Assembly: GCF_004354085.1 (NCBI RefSeq)
Contig: NZ_SMSE01000002.1
Coordinates: forward strand, 558,001 to 622,000
Length of the DNA stretch: 64,000 nucleotides
Direction of reading: 5' to 3'
Origin: Seongchinamella unica
Lineage (GTDB): Bacteria; Pseudomonadota; Gammaproteobacteria; Pseudomonadales; Halieaceae
The notes below the pieces were generated by a model. That model worked only from the letters and a program-made list of their open reading frames with translations. It had not been told where the DNA came from and did not search any database. Shown in pieces: positions 31,138 through 44,330 of this stretch (position 1 is its first letter; each line of letters starts with the position of its first letter). The position numbers were made by a program, and so were the translations under genes.

Positions 31138-32259
31138 TTACCGCTTCCTGAGCACGACACTGCCGATGGAATAACCTGCGCCGAAGGAGCAGAGCATGCC
31201 GAGATCGCCGCTGCCCAGGTCGCTGCGATGCTTGTGGAAGGCGATAACCGATCCGGCGGAACTGGTGTTGGCGTACTCGTCGAGAATGGTCGGGGACTCC
31301 TCCGGCGAGGGTTCGCGGCCGAGCACGCGTCGGGAAATGAGCTGGTTCATGTTCAGGTTGGCCTGGTGCAGCCACATGCGCTTGAGCTGTTGTGGGTCGA
31401 TACCCAGGCGGTCCAGCTGTTCGGAAATCTGTTTGGCGACTGCCGGGCACACCTCCTTGAAGACCTTGCGTCCTTCCTGCACAAAGAGTTTGTCCGCTTT
31501 GCCGATACCGGATTCGTCGCCGCGATTGAGAAAACCGAAGTTATTACGGATGTTGTTGGAATATATTGTCTGCAGTTTGCTGTCGACGATCTGGTATTGG
31601 TCCTCAGCCGTCGCCGTATCCGCGCGCTCGATAATCACCGCGGTGCAGACGTCCCCGAATATGAAATGGGAATCTCGGTCGCGAAAATTGAGGTGGCCGG
31701 TACAGATTTCCGGGTTCAGCATAAGCACGCAGCTGGCGCTGCCCGAGGCAATCATGTCCCTGGCCTGCTGGATACCGAAGGTTGCGGAGGAGCAGGCCAC
31801 ATTCATATCGAAGCCAAATCCCTCGATACCCAGTGCGTCCTGGATCTCAACAGCTACCGCGGGGTAGGGGCGCTGCAGGTTGGAGGCGGCCACAATCACC
31901 GCATCGATGTCGGCGGCCTGCTTGTTGGCCTGCTGCATGGCTTCGGTAGCCGCCGCCACCGACATTTCGCACTGGATTGAAGGTTCCTCGTTGGGGCGTT
32001 CCGGCAGCCGTGGAGCCATCCGCTGCGGATCGAGAATGCCCGACTTGTTCATCACATAGCGAGACTTGATGCCTGAGGCTTTTTCGATGAATTCGGCTGA
32101 TGAATGCTGCAGGGCTGGCAACTCGCCGGCGGCAATAGCATCGGCATTATCCTCGTTGTAGAGGTCAACATAGGCGTTGAAGGACTCTACCAGCTCTTCA
32201 TTGCTGATGGATTCACGGGGTGTGTAGAGGCCAGTGCCGCTGATGACGATGTCGGACAT
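31138..32259 (-). CDS. Beta-ketoacyl-ACP synthase III (FabH-like)
   Basis: A thiolase-fold condensing enzyme that starts fatty acid chains from an acyl-CoA primer and malonyl-ACP. The active Cys156 lies in [10 protein letters not shown], with the His in the [12 protein letters not shown] motif and the Asn in [10 protein letters not shown]. At 373 residues it is longer than E. coli FabH and resembles the Pseudomonas type (PA3286-like) thought to use medium-chain acyl-CoA from beta-oxidation. That substrate assignment is by analogy. The ATG at 32259 has an AGGGAAC-like element upstream. gltA lies 117 bases upstream on the same strand behind a terminator, so it probably has its own promoter. Confidence 0.88.
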   Translation of the reverse strand: MSDIVISGTGLYTPRESISNEELVESFNAYVDLYNEDNADAIAAGELPALQHSSAEFIEKASGIKSRYVMNKSGILDPQRMAPRLPERPNEEPSIQCEMSVAAATEAMQQANKQAADIDAVIVAASNLQRPYPAVAVEIQDALGIEGFGFDMNVACSSATFGIQQARDMIASGSASCVLMLNPEICTGHLNFRDRDSHFIFGDVCTAVIIERADTATAEDQYQIVDSKLQTIYSNNIRNNFGFLNRGDESGIGKADKLFVQEGRKVFKEVCPAVAKQISEQLDRLGIDPQQLKRMWLHQANLNMNQLISRRVLGREPSPEESPTILDEYANTSSAGSVIAFHKHRSDLGSGDLGMLCSFGAGYSIGSVVLRKR

Positions 32260-32289
32260 GGAGGGTTCCCTGTTCTATGGAGGCGAGAA

Positions 32290-32311
32290 GAAAGCCGCTC
32301 AGGCGGCTTTC
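32290..32311 (-). terminator. Terminator of gltA
   Basis: A perfect 9-bp stem, GAAAGCCGC (32290-32298) with GCGGCTTTC (32303-32311) and a TCAG loop. Read on the minus strand it is followed by a short TTCTC tract. It lies between gltA and the KAS III gene. Confidence 0.65.
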
Positions 32312-32376
32312 GCGATTGCAGGCGCCCGTGCCAGCCGGGATTATCGCTCGCGGGGAGGGCGCCTACAAGGTCGGGA

Positions 32377-33666
32377 TCAGCGGTCGTCCAGTTGCACGAA
32401 ATCGCGCTGGGTATGGCCTGTGTAGAGCTGGCGGGGGCGACCGATACGGTAGCTGCCGCTGATCATTTCATGCCAGTGCGCGATCCAGCCAACGGTGCGG
32501 CCCACCGCAAAAATCACGGTGAACATACTGGTGGGAATACCGATGGCCTTGAGAATGATGCCGGAATAGAAGTCCACGTTGGGGTAGAGTTTTTTCTCGA
32601 TGAAGTACTCATCTTCCAGGGCAATCTCTTCCAGGCGCTTGGCGATAGCCAGCAGTGGATCGTCCTCGATGCCCAGCTCAGCCAGTACGTCGTCTGCGGC
32701 TTCCTTCATCACCTTGGCACGGGGGTCGAAGTTCTTGTAGACGCGGTGGCCAAAGCCCATCAGCCGGAACGGATCGTTCTTGTCCTTGGCGCGGGCCACG
32801 AATTCGTCGATACGCGAGACATCGCCGATCTCTTCCAGCATGTCCAGTACCGCTTCGTTGGCGCCGCCGTGAGAGGGGCCCCAGAGTGCGGCGATACCTG
32901 CTGCGATACAGGCGAAGGGGTTGGCGCCGGAAGAACCGGCAAGACGCACCGTAGAGGTGGATGCATTCTGCTCATGATCCGCGTGCAGCAGGAAGATGCG
33001 GTCCATGGCCTTGGCCAGCACCGGGCTCACATTGCTCTTTTCACAGGGGACGCCGAACATCATGTGCAGGAAGTTCTCCGCGTAGCTCATGCTGTTATCG
33101 GGGTACATGAAAGGCTGGCCGATGGAGAACTTGTAGCTCATGGCGGCAATGGTCGGCATTTTTGCGATCAACCGGAATGCGGCCACCTGGCGGCTGTGCT
33201 CGTCGGAGATATCCAGTGAGTCGTGGTAGAAGGCGGACAGGGCGCCCACAACGCCACACATAATGGCCATGGGGTGCGAATCGCGGCGGAAGCCGTTGAA
33301 AAAGTGAACCAGTTGCTCGTGCACCATGGTGTGATTGGTCACGGTGTTGACGAACTGCTCTTTTTCTTCCTTGTTGGGCAGCTCTCCGTACAGCAGCAGG
33401 TAGCAGGTTTCCAGGTAGTCGGAGTATTCTGCCAGTTGTTCAATGGGGTAGCCGCGGTGCAACAGAACGCCCTTGCCGCCATCGATGTAGGTGATTTGCG
33501 ACTCGCAGGCCGCGGTGGAGACAAAGCCCGGGTCGTAAGTGAACATGCCCTTGCCAGTGAGGCTGCCCACGTCGACGACATCGGGCCCCAGGGTCCCTGA
33601 GTAGATGGGCAGCTCAATGGCCTCATCAATTCCGTCGACAGTGAGAGTGGCTTTTTTCTCGCTCAT
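32377..33666 (-). CDS. gltA: Citrate synthase (type II, Gram-negative)
   Basis: Condenses oxaloacetate and acetyl-CoA, the entry to the TCA cycle. The 429-residue protein has the N-terminal beta domain of hexameric NADH-sensitive enzymes (the [10 protein letters not shown] segment) and the active-site stretches [31 protein letters not shown] and [14 protein letters not shown]. It also has a C-terminal RPRQLYTG ending. The ATG has a TAGGAGG Shine-Dalgarno just upstream. A good sigma-70 promoter lies at 33702-33729, with a small palindrome at its start site. It is divergent from the sdh operon, the usual arrangement in gammaproteobacteria. Confidence 0.98.
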   Translation of the reverse strand: MSEKKATLTVDGIDEAIELPIYSGTLGPDVVDVGSLTGKGMFTYDPGFVSTAACESQITYIDGGKGVLLHRGYPIEQLAEYSDYLETCYLLLYGELPNKEEKEQFVNTVTNHTMVHEQLVHFFNGFRRDSHPMAIMCGVVGALSAFYHDSLDISDEHSRQVAAFRLIAKMPTIAAMSYKFSIGQPFMYPDNSMSYAENFLHMMFGVPCEKSNVSPVLAKAMDRIFLLHADHEQNASTSTVRLAGSSGANPFACIAAGIAALWGPSHGGANEAVLDMLEEIGDVSRIDEFVARAKDKNDPFRLMGFGHRVYKNFDPRAKVMKEAADDVLAELGIEDDPLLAIAKRLEEIALEDEYFIEKKLYPNVDFYSGIILKAIGIPTSMFTVIFAVGRTVGWIAHWHEMISGSYRIGRPRQLYTGHTQRDFVQLDDR

Positions 33667-33689
33667 AGGAGGGTCCTGCTTGTAAAATC

Positions 33690-33704
33690 AGTGGGCTGCC
33701 CACT
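33690..33704. promoter_or_regulatory. Short palindrome at the gltA transcription start
   Basis: AGTGGGC-T-GCCCACT is a 7-bp perfect inverted repeat around one base, overlapping the downstream edge of the gltA -10 box. It could be an operator or form a hairpin at the 5' end of the gltA mRNA. Confidence 0.4.
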
Positions 33705-33729
33705 ATAGAGTCTCAACGCTTTTTGTCAA
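33702..33729 (-). promoter_or_regulatory. Sigma-70 promoter of gltA
   Basis: Minus strand: a perfect -35 TTGACA (33724-33729), a 16-base spacer and -10 TATAGT (33702-33707). The start site would be close to 33695, about 29 bases from the gltA ATG. Confidence 0.75.
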
Positions 33730-33852
33730 TCGACCTTAGGCTAAAGTCGCCTATCGTGCCGAGGAATAGCCGCTAAAATCCATGAACCGGCATTGTGAAG
33801 ATCGACGAACTTAGGCGCAGATCAAAATATCGGTACAAAGTCGGGCACGGGT

Positions 33853-33881
33853 TTGTAATTATGGGGCTAAGTCCTTATAAT
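33853..33881 (+). promoter_or_regulatory. Sigma-70 promoter of sdhCDAB
   Basis: -35 TTGTAA (33853-33858), a 17-base spacer and a perfect -10 TATAAT (33876-33881). It leaves an 80-base GC-rich leader before the sdhC ATG at 33969. Confidence 0.75.
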
Positions 33882-33968
33882 TTCGCGCGTTTTGTGCTCC
33901 CGCCCGTCGGGGCGGCAGCCGGCACCGGCCCAGCGCCACACACATTTAACCGCCTTCTGGCGCCAACG

Positions 33969-34355
33969 ATGGTATCCAATGTGAAAGACAATCGTCCCGT
34001 TAACCTGGACATCGGTACCATGCGGCTTCCCATTACCGCATGGGCGTCCATTACTCACCGCGCCACCGGCGTAGCTTTGTTTGTCGGCATGGCCGTCCTG
34101 CTCTGGCTGCTTGATACCAGTCTCTCAGGCCCCGAGGGTTTCGCCTCGGTCCAGGAGTGTCTTGACAGCTTTTTGGCCAAGTTGATTGTCTGGGGGATCG
34201 TTACCGCCCTGATCTATCACGCGCTGGCCGGTGTAAAACACCTGATAATGGATTTTGGAGTGGGAGAGTCAATGGAGGGCGGCATAGCCGGCGCCCGCAT
34301 TGTCATCGCCCTGTCTGTCGTGCTTTCTCTGCTTGCGGTGATCTGGATATGGTAA
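33969..34355 (+). CDS. sdhC: Succinate dehydrogenase cytochrome b556 subunit
   Basis: Membrane anchor of complex II, binding heme b and ubiquinone with SdhD. The 128-residue protein has three hydrophobic helices. The family N-terminus RPVNLDIGTMRLPITAWASITHR includes the Ser and Arg near the quinone site, and the heme His lies in the YHALAGVKHLIMD segment. I chose ATG at 33969 because MVSNVKDNRPVNLDI aligns end to end with the E. coli start MIRNVKKQRPVNLDL. A longer in-frame extension to 33795 would include the promoter. Its stop overlaps the sdhD start. Confidence 0.95.
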   Translation: MVSNVKDNRPVNLDIGTMRLPITAWASITHRATGVALFVGMAVLLWLLDTSLSGPEGFASVQECLDSFLAKLIVWGIVTALIYHALAGVKHLIMDFGVGESMEGGIAGARIVIALSVVLSLLAVIWIW

Positions 34356-34708
34356 AGTCAGTAACTAGTTTCGGCCGTTCCGGCCTCTCCGACTGGCTCG
34401 TCCAGCGGGTCAGTGGTGTCATTCTCCTCGCCTATTTCCTGTGCATCGGCGCTACTCTTATCGGCGGAGTGTCCTATGAAGAGTGGCAGGCAATGTTCGC
34501 CGGCACCGGCATGCGTATCTTCACCATGCTGGCGATACTGTCGCTGGCCGCCCACGCCTGGATCGGTATGTGGGCGGTGGGGACCGACTACCTCACCGAG
34601 CGCATGCTGGGCAGTAAAGGCAATGTGTTGCGCCTGGCGTTCCAGATTGGCTGCGGCCTGGTGATCTTCATTTACGTGATCTGGGCCATCCAGATCCTTT
34701 GGGGTTAA
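34349..34708 (+). CDS. sdhD: Succinate dehydrogenase membrane anchor subunit
   Basis: The second hydrophobic subunit of complex II. The 119-residue protein has three predicted helices, the family motif [15 protein letters not shown] near the N-terminus, and [18 protein letters not shown], whose His is the expected heme ligand. The ATG at 34349 lies inside the last codons of sdhC (7-base overlap), so the two are translationally coupled. sdhA follows 5 bases later. Confidence 0.95.
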   Translation: MVKSVTSFGRSGLSDWLVQRVSGVILLAYFLCIGATLIGGVSYEEWQAMFAGTGMRIFTMLAILSLAAHAWIGMWAVGTDYLTERMLGSKGNVLRLAFQIGCGLVIFIYVIWAIQILWG

Positions 34709-34713
34709 TAGCT

Positions 34714-36486
34714 ATGTCCGGTATTCGAACTCTTTCCTTTGACGGTGTAATTGTCGGCGGCGGCGGAGCAGGTATGCGCGCCGCGCTGCAGTTGGCCCAG
34801 TCCGGTTACAAGACTGCGGTCATTTCCAAGGTTTTCCCCACCCGCTCCCACACCGTATCTGCCCAGGGCGGAATCACCTGCGCGATCGCCAGTGCAGATC
34901 CCAATGATGACTGGCGCTGGCATATGTATGACACCGTCAAGGGCTCCGACTACATCGGCGACCAGGACGCCATCGAGTACATGTGTTCGGTGGGCCCCGA
35001 GGCGGTATTCGAACTGGAGCATATGGGCTTGCCATTCTCCCGTACTGAAGAGGGCAGGATCTACCAGCGTCCCTTCGGTGGCCAGTCCAAGGGACCGGAC
35101 AATCCGACCCAGGCTGCCCGCACCTGTGCCGCGGCGGACCGTACCGGCCACGCCCTGTTACATACCCTGTACCAGGGCAATATGAAGAACAACACGGTCT
35201 TCTTCAACGAGTGGTACGCCACAGATCTGGTCAAGAACCAGGACGGTGCGGTGGTTGGCGTTATCGCCATCTGCATGGAGACCGGGGAGACGGTTTACGT
35301 CAAGTCCAAGGCAACCGTGTTCGCCACCGGCGGTGCGGGCCGTATCTACGCCTCCACCACCAACGCACATATCAATACCGGTGACGGCATCGGTATGGCC
35401 CTGCGCGCCGGCTTCCCGGTCCAGGACATCGAGATGTGGCAATTCCACCCGACCGGCATTGCCGGGGCCGGGGTGCTGGTAACCGAGGGCTGTCGCGGTG
35501 AAGGCGGCTACCTGATCAATAAGGACGGTGAGCGCTTCATGGAGCGTTACGCGCCGAACGCCAAGGACCTCGCCGGCCGCGATGTCGTGGCCCGCTCCAT
35601 GGTCCAGGAAATTCTCGATGGCCGCGGCTGTGGCCCGGAAGGGGACCACGTCTACCTGAAACTCGACCATCTTGGTGAAGAAGTGCTGGAATCCCGACTG
35701 CCGGGTATCTGCGAACTGTCACGCACCTTTGCCCACGCCGACCCGGTGAAAGAGCCGGTTCCAGTCGTGCCAACCTGTCACTACATGATGGGGGGCATTC
35801 CCACCAACGTGCACGGTCAGGCCCTGACCGTCGATGCCAGCGGCAACGACCAGATCATCCCCGGGCTGTACGCCTGTGGCGAGGTGGCCTGCGTTTCCGT
35901 ACACGGCGCCAATCGCCTGGGCGGCAACTCCCTGCTGGACCTGGTGGTATTTGGACGTGCTTCCGGCCTTTATATCGAGAACGCGTTGCGTGAAGGCATT
36001 GAAATGCGCGATGCCTCCGAGTCTGACGTGGAAGCGGCCATGTCCCGACTGGACAAACTGAACCACTCCACTGGCGGCGAGAAAGTGGCGGACCTGCGCA
36101 AGGAACTGCAGAACACCATGCAGAACCATTTTGGTGTATTCCGCAACGGCGAATTCATGCAGGAGGGCATCAGGAAGCTTGGCGACCTGCGCGAGCGAAT
36201 TGAGAACTGCCACCTGGAAGACAAGAGCCAGGCGTACAACACTGCGCGCATCGAAGCCCTGGAACTGCACAACCTGTTCGAGGTTGCTGAAGCCACGGCG
36301 ATTACTGCCGAAGAGCGTAAGGAAAGCCGCGGCGCCCACGCTCGCGAGGACTTCCAGGAACGCGACGACGAGAACTGGCTGTGCCACTCCATGTATTACC
36401 CTGCCGACAAGCGTGTGGGCAAGCGGGCCGTGAACTTCGAGCCCAAGACAGTGGATACCTTCGAACCGAAAATCCGGACTTATTAA
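34714..36486 (+). CDS. sdhA: Succinate dehydrogenase flavoprotein subunit
   Basis: Oxidises succinate to fumarate on a covalently bound FAD. The dinucleotide motif [14 protein letters not shown] is at about 12-25. The flavinylated His46 is in [11 protein letters not shown], followed by the [11 protein letters not shown] and [19 protein letters not shown] segments. The C-terminus ends in FEPKIRTY. At 590 residues it is normal. The ATG at 34714 ([10 protein letters not shown]) has GGGG upstream and is preferred over an in-frame ATG 5 codons earlier. It is the third gene of sdhCDAB. Confidence 0.98.
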   Translation: MSGIRTLSFDGVIVGGGGAGMRAALQLAQSGYKTAVISKVFPTRSHTVSAQGGITCAIASADPNDDWRWHMYDTVKGSDYIGDQDAIEYMCSVGPEAVFELEHMGLPFSRTEEGRIYQRPFGGQSKGPDNPTQAARTCAAADRTGHALLHTLYQGNMKNNTVFFNEWYATDLVKNQDGAVVGVIAICMETGETVYVKSKATVFATGGAGRIYASTTNAHINTGDGIGMALRAGFPVQDIEMWQFHPTGIAGAGVLVTEGCRGEGGYLINKDGERFMERYAPNAKDLAGRDVVARSMVQEILDGRGCGPEGDHVYLKLDHLGEEVLESRLPGICELSRTFAHADPVKEPVPVVPTCHYMMGGIPTNVHGQALTVDASGNDQIIPGLYACGEVACVSVHGANRLGGNSLLDLVVFGRASGLYIENALREGIEMRDASESDVEAAMSRLDKLNHSTGGEKVADLRKELQNTMQNHFGVFRNGEFMQEGIRKLGDLRERIENCHLEDKSQAYNTARIEALELHNLFEVAEATAITAEERKESRGAHAREDFQERDDENWLCHSMYYPADKRVGKRAVNFEPKTVDTFEPKIRTY

Positions 36487-36498
36487 GGGGCACAGGAC

Positions 36499-37203
36499 AT
36501 GTTGCAAGTCAGTATTTATCGCTATAACCCCGAGACGGACGCCGAGCCTTCCATGCAGGAGTTCCAGATCGATACCGGTGGCAAGGACCTGATGGTTCTC
36601 GATGTGCTTGAAATGATCAAGGCCCAGGACACCACCGTTGCCTACCGCCGCTCCTGCCGGGAAGGCGTTTGCGGCTCCGACGGCCTGAACATGAACGGCA
36701 AAAACGGGCTGGCCTGTATTACCCCGCTGTCCGAAACGGTCAAAAACAACAAACTTGTCATTCGTCCGCTTCCCGGCCTGCCAGTGGTCAGGGACCTGGT
36801 CGTGGACATGAGTATGTTTTACGCCCAGTATGAAAAAGTGCAGCCCTACCTGCAAAATGACACCCCGGCGCCTGCCATCGAGCGCCTGCAGTCGCCCGAG
36901 GACCGGGAAAAGCTGGACGGTCTCTACGAGTGCATTCTTTGTGCCTGCTGTTCGACCTCCTGTCCTTCGTTCTGGTGGAATCCGGATCGCTTTATTGGAC
37001 CGGCTGGGCTGTTACAGGCCTATCGTTTCCTGGCGGACAGCCGCGACACCGCCACCGATGAGCGCCTGGAGAGGCTGGATGACCCGTTCAGCGTATTCCG
37101 CTGCCACGGGATACAGAACTGCGTGAACGTTTGTCCCAAGGGTTTGAACCCGACCCGGGCAATCGGCCACATTCGTCACATGCTGCTTTCCAGGGCAACC
37201 TGA
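36499..37203 (+). CDS. sdhB: Succinate dehydrogenase iron-sulfur subunit
   Basis: Passes electrons from FAD to quinone through 2Fe-2S, 4Fe-4S and 3Fe-4S clusters. The 234-residue protein has the plant-type ferredoxin cysteines in CREGVCGSDG and LACI, then the two bacterial ferredoxin cysteine groups CILCACCSTSCP and CHGIQNCVNVCPKGLNP. AGGAC lies 5 bases before the ATG. It ends the sdh operon, followed by a stem-loop terminator. Confidence 0.98.
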   Translation: MLQVSIYRYNPETDAEPSMQEFQIDTGGKDLMVLDVLEMIKAQDTTVAYRRSCREGVCGSDGLNMNGKNGLACITPLSETVKNNKLVIRPLPGLPVVRDLVVDMSMFYAQYEKVQPYLQNDTPAPAIERLQSPEDREKLDGLYECILCACCSTSCPSFWWNPDRFIGPAGLLQAYRFLADSRDTATDERLERLDDPFSVFRCHGIQNCVNVCPKGLNPTRAIGHIRHMLLSRAT

Positions 37204-37213
37204 GTTTAGTTGC

Positions 37214-37251
37214 CAGGCGGCTTTAGGTTTTTCTCCTAGTCGCCTGTTTTT
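37214..37251 (+). terminator. Terminator after sdhB
   Basis: CAGGCG pairs with CGCCTG, with an inner TAGG/CCTA stem, followed by five T residues (37247-37251). It separates sdhCDAB from sucAB, though some read-through is likely. Confidence 0.6.
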
Positions 37252-37411
37252 AAAAGGTATTTAGTTGTATTTACTGGCGCTGTGGCGGGGCGTTGATGAC
37301 GGGACAGGCGAGCGCGGCAGTCGCCTGTCGGCAGAGCGGCCCGCTGACTGCTAGACTTCGATGCTACCTGCCCAACGAAGGGCAACCAATCCCTATTCCG
37401 GAAGGGCGATA

Positions 37412-40264
37412 ATGCAAGAAAGCTCAATGGAACTCCTGTGGCGGAGTTCCCACATTGCCGGTGGCAATGCCACCTACGTTGAAGACCTCTACGAGTCCTA
37501 CCTCAAGGACCCCAATGGCGTGCCCGAAGAATGGCGCGACTACTTCGACAAGTTGCCGCGCGTTGAATCGGAGTTCGTTCACACCGAAGACATACCGCAC
37601 TCGGTTATTCGGGATCGATTCGCCCAGATCAGCAAGATGCGGGTGCGCACCGAAGCCACCGTCGCCCACGATTCCCAGGCCACCGAGTACGAGCGCAAGC
37701 AGGTCAGGGTGGTGCAATTGATTTCTGCCTACCGCCAGCGGGGTCACCAGAAGGCGCAGTTGGATCCACTGGGTATTGCCGAGCGCGAACATGTTCGCGA
37801 CCTGGAGCTTTCCTTCCACGAGTTATCGGAAGCCGATTACGACACCGTGTTCCAGACCGGCAGTCTGCACATCGGCAAGGCCGATGCCACGCTGGGGGAA
37901 ATTCATGACGCCCTGGAGCGCACCTACTGCAAATCTATCGGCGCTGAATTCATGCACATCGTCAATACCGACGAGCGCCACTGGATTATGACCCGCATGG
38001 AATCGGTGCGCAGTGCTCCCGATTTCGGCAAGGAAGTGCAGTTGACCCTGCTGCGCCGGCTGATCAAGGCCGAGGGCCTGGAGAAGTCGTTGGGGTCAAA
38101 ATATCCCGGCACCAAGCGGTTCGGCCTGGAGGGCGGTGAAAGCCTGATCCCGATGCTGGCAGAGATGATCCAGCGTTCCGGCAGCTACGGCGTGCAGGAG
38201 ATTGTGATCGGCATGGCCCACCGCGGTCGCCTCAACGTTCTGATCAATATCCTGGGTAAGAACCCGTCTGAGCTGTTCGACGAGTTCGAGGGCAAGGTGG
38301 CCTACGACGGCTCTGGCGACGTGAAATACCACCAGGGCTTCTCATCCAATGTAATGACCCCCGGTGGCGAGATTCACCTGGCGCTGGCATTCAACCCCTC
38401 GCACCTGGAAATTGTCTCCCCCGTGGTCGAGGGGTCCGTACGCGCTCGCCAGGAGCGGCGCCAGGACGAGGTGGGCGAGCGGGTGACTCCGATCGTGATT
38501 CACGGCGATGCGGCATTTGCCGGCCAGGGCGTGGTGATGGAGACATTCCAGATGTCCCAGACCCGCGCCTACAAGACCGGCGGCACGATTCACATTGTGC
38601 TCAACAACCAGGTGGGTTTCACCACCCACAAGCGCGAGGATGCGCGCTCTACCGAGTACTGCACCGACGTCGCCAAGATGGTCCAGGCGCCGATCTTTCA
38701 CGTCAATGCCGACGACCCGGAAGCGGTGTTGTTCGTGACCCAGTTGGCGGTGGATTATCGCACCGAATTCAGGAAAGACGTGGTGATAGACCTGATCTGT
38801 TACCGCCGCCGCGGTCACAACGAGGCCGATGAGCCCTCGGTGACCCAGCCGTTGATGTACAAGACTATTCGCAAGCACAAGACAACCCGCGATCTTTACG
38901 CCGCCAAGCTGATCAGTGCCGGTGTGCTGACTGAAAAGGAAGAACAGTTCCTGGTGGGTCGCTATCGCGAATCCCTGGATCGGGGCGAGCCCCTGGTAAG
39001 CAGCCTGGTGAGCGAGCCCAACAAAACCCTTTTCGTCGACTGGTCACCCTACATCGGCCACGTCTGGACGGACGAAGCGGATACCACCATCGAACTCAGC
39101 AAGCTGCAAACCCTGGCGCACGATATCAATGTGGCGCCGGAAAACTTCCCGCTGCAGCGGCAGGTATCGAAGATTCTGGAGGACCGGCGCAAAATGGCCG
39201 CCGGCGCCACCCCCATTAACTGGGGGTTTGCTGAAACCATGGCCTATGCAACCCTGCTGGAGGCGGGCTACCCGGTCCGGCTCACCGGGCAGGACGTGGG
39301 GCGGGGAACGTTCTCCCACCGGCATGCGGTGTTGCACAACCAGAAGAACGAGAGCTGCTACATCCCCCTGCAGCACGTTTCCAAAGACCAAGCGCCGTTC
39401 GTTATTTACGATTCACTGCTGTCAGAGGAAGCGGTCCTGGCTTTTGAGTACGGCTATGCCACGACCATGCCCAAGGGGCTGGTGGTCTGGGAAGCCCAGT
39501 TTGGCGATTTCGCCAACGGCGCCCAGGTGGTGATAGACCAGTTCATTACCAGCGGTGAACACAAGTGGCAGCGCCTCTGCGGGCTTACCATGCTGCTCCC
39601 TCACGGCTATGAGGGGCAGGGCCCGGAGCATTCCTCCGCCAGGCTGGAACGCTTCCTGCAATTGTGTGCGGAGCACAATATCCAGGTTTGTGTGCCGACC
39701 ACCCCGGCCCAGGTGTTCCATATGCTGAGGCGCCAGGCGATTCGTCCGCTGCGCAAGCCGTTGGTGGTGATGTCTCCCAAGAGCCTGCTGCGCCACAAGG
39801 AGGCCATCTCCACCGTGGACGATCTGGCAGACGGGCGCTTTTACAACGTCCTTGACGAAACCGACGATATCGACAAGTCCAAAGTGAAGCGAATTGTGCT
39901 TTGCAGCGGCAAGGTCTACTACGACCTGCGGGCGGCCCGTCGTGAACGGGAGATCGAGGATATTGCCCTGATTCGCATTGAGCAGCTCTACCCGTTCCCG
40001 GAAGAAGACCTGCTGGCGGTACTGAAACAATACCCGAACGTAAATGAGGCCGTCTGGTGTCAGGAAGAACCGATGAACCAGGGTGCCTGGTATTCCAGTC
40101 AACACCACATGCGTCGGGTGTTATTCGATCACAAGAAGGATGTCTACCTGCATTACGTGGGGCGTGACAGCTCCGCCTCCCCGGCGGCGGGTTACATGGC
40201 TCTGCACCTGGAACAACTGGAAGCATTTATCAACAAGGCCCTGGCACCTGAAGTGCCCTGGTAG
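37412..40264 (+). CDS. sucA: 2-oxoglutarate dehydrogenase E1 component
   Basis: The thiamine-diphosphate decarboxylase of the 2-oxoglutarate dehydrogenase complex. It has the E1 N-terminal motif MELLWRSSHIAGGNATYVEDLYESY, then EIVIGMAHRGRLNVLIN, FNPSHLEIVSPVVEG and the ThDP-binding region GDAAFAGQGVVMETF through NNQVGFTT. The beta-like transketolase half follows (RLTGQDVGRGTFSHRHA). At 950 residues it is typical. The ATG at 37412 has GGAAGGG upstream; a 17-codon extension to 37361 is unlikely. It is the first gene of the sucAB-lpd unit. Confidence 0.97.
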   Translation: MQESSMELLWRSSHIAGGNATYVEDLYESYLKDPNGVPEEWRDYFDKLPRVESEFVHTEDIPHSVIRDRFAQISKMRVRTEATVAHDSQATEYERKQVRVVQLISAYRQRGHQKAQLDPLGIAEREHVRDLELSFHELSEADYDTVFQTGSLHIGKADATLGEIHDALERTYCKSIGAEFMHIVNTDERHWIMTRMESVRSAPDFGKEVQLTLLRRLIKAEGLEKSLGSKYPGTKRFGLEGGESLIPMLAEMIQRSGSYGVQEIVIGMAHRGRLNVLINILGKNPSELFDEFEGKVAYDGSGDVKYHQGFSSNVMTPGGEIHLALAFNPSHLEIVSPVVEGSVRARQERRQDEVGERVTPIVIHGDAAFAGQGVVMETFQMSQTRAYKTGGTIHIVLNNQVGFTTHKREDARSTEYCTDVAKMVQAPIFHVNADDPEAVLFVTQLAVDYRTEFRKDVVIDLICYRRRGHNEADEPSVTQPLMYKTIRKHKTTRDLYAAKLISAGVLTEKEEQFLVGRYRESLDRGEPLVSSLVSEPNKTLFVDWSPYIGHVWTDEADTTIELSKLQTLAHDINVAPENFPLQRQVSKILEDRRKMAAGATPINWGFAETMAYATLLEAGYPVRLTGQDVGRGTFSHRHAVLHNQKNESCYIPLQHVSKDQAPFVIYDSLLSEEAVLAFEYGYATTMPKGLVVWEAQFGDFANGAQVVIDQFITSGEHKWQRLCGLTMLLPHGYEGQGPEHSSARLERFLQLCAEHNIQVCVPTTPAQVFHMLRRQAIRPLRKPLVVMSPKSLLRHKEAISTVDDLADGRFYNVLDETDDIDKSKVKRIVLCSGKVYYDLRAARREREIEDIALIRIEQLYPFPEEDLLAVLKQYPNVNEAVWCQEEPMNQGAWYSSQHHMRRVLFDHKKDVYLHYVGRDSSASPAAGYMALHLEQLEAFINKALAPEVPW

Positions 40265-40285
40265 TCATAGCGCGAAGGAAGAGAT

Positions 40286-43031
<2,746 letters not shown>

Positions 43032-43160
43032 AATTCGCCCGCTCACCTAAAATAAGACCAATCGCCGGCGTGTGTGGGTAATAAGGGGTGTTTCGTAGCG
43101 GTGTCGCGAAATACCGAAATGAAAGCAGCATTAGCTAATTAACGAAGAGCAGGACAACAC

Positions 43161-44330
43161 ATGAATCTTCATGAGTATCAGGGCAAACAACTGTTTGCCG
43201 ATTACGGGCTGCCGGTTTCCAAGGGTTATGCGGTAGATAGCCCGCAGGAAGCGGCAGAAGCGGCGGACATGATTGGCGGCGACATGTGGGTGGTAAAAGC
43301 CCAGGTGCATGCCGGTGGCCGAGGTAAAGCCGGCGGTGTAAAGCTGGTCAAGACCAAGGAGGAAATCCGGGAATTTGTCTGCCAGTGGCTGGGCAAGAAC
43401 CTGGTGACCTACCAGACCGACGAAAATGGCCAGCCCGTTAGCAAGATTCTGGTCGAGTCCTGCACCGATATCGCCGAGGAATTGTACCTGGGCGCAGTGG
43501 TAGACCGCTCTTCACGACGCATTGTTTTCATGGCGTCTACTGAAGGCGGCGTTGAAATTGAGAAAGTGGCAGAAGAAACACCGGAAAAAATCCTCCGTGC
43601 CACTATCGACCCGCTGACCGGCCCCCAGCCCTACCAGGGCCGTGAACTGGCCTTCAAACTGGGTCTCGCCGGCGAACAGATCAAACAGTTCGTGAAAATA
43701 TTCATGGGCCTGGCGCAAATGTTCATCGACAAGGACCTGGCGCTGATCGAGATTAACCCTCTGGTTATCACCGATCAGGGCAACCTGCACTGCCTGGATG
43801 CCAAGATCGGTGTGGACAGCAATGCACTGTACCGCCAGAACGCGCTGCGCGAGATGCACGACCCCTCCCAGGAAGACGAGCGCGAAGCGCATGCGGCCCA
43901 GTGGGAGCTGAACTACGTTGCCCTGGACGGCAATATCGGCTGCATGGTCAACGGCGCAGGCCTGGCCATGGGCACCATGGATATCGTCGCCCTGCACGGC
44001 GGCTTCCCCGCCAACTTCCTTGATGTGGGCGGCGGCGCAACCAAGGAGCGGGTCTCGGAAGCCTTTAAAATCATCCTCTCCGATGACAATGTGAAAGCTG
44101 TGCTGATCAATATCTTCGGTGGCATTGTCCGCTGCGACCTGATCGCGGAGGGCGTTATCGGCGCCGTTGAGGAGATCGGCGTGGAAGTGCCTGTTGTTGT
44201 CCGTCTCGAAGGAAACAACGCAGAACTGGGCCGGAAAGTGCTGGCTGACAGTGGGTTGAACATTATCGCTGCCACCAGCCTCACCGATGCTGCCCAGCAG
44301 GCAGTGAAAGCAGCAGGAGGAGCAGCATAA
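43161..44330 (+). CDS. sucC: Succinyl-CoA synthetase beta subunit
   Basis: The nucleotide-binding subunit that, with SucD, makes ATP or GTP from succinyl-CoA. It has an ATP-grasp fold: [18 protein letters not shown] at the N-terminus, [19 protein letters not shown], the EINPLVIT segment, and the C-terminal [11 protein letters not shown] motif. At 389 residues it is typical. A 129-base gap after lpdA contains AT-rich sequence and probably its own promoter, with AGAGCAGGA before the ATG. Its TAA overlaps the sucD ATG by one base. Confidence 0.98.
   Translation: MNLHEYQGKQLFADYGLPVSKGYAVDSPQEAAEAADMIGGDMWVVKAQVHAGGRGKAGGVKLVKTKEEIREFVCQWLGKNLVTYQTDENGQPVSKILVESCTDIAEELYLGAVVDRSSRRIVFMASTEGGVEIEKVAEETPEKILRATIDPLTGPQPYQGRELAFKLGLAGEQIKQFVKIFMGLAQMFIDKDLALIEINPLVITDQGNLHCLDAKIGVDSNALYRQNALREMHDPSQEDEREAHAAQWELNYVALDGNIGCMVNGAGLAMGTMDIVALHGGFPANFLDVGGGATKERVSEAFKIILSDDNVKAVLINIFGGIVRCDLIAEGVIGAVEEIGVEVPVVVRLEGNNAELGRKVLADSGLNIIAATSLTDAAQQAVKAAGGAA

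Noticed and set aside
33795-33968. N-terminal extension of sdhC
   Set aside because: It would include the sdh promoter, and the shorter start aligns exactly with E. coli SdhC.
35719-36855. 378-residue minus-strand ORF over sdhA/sdhB
   Set aside because: Antisense shadow spanning two certain genes.
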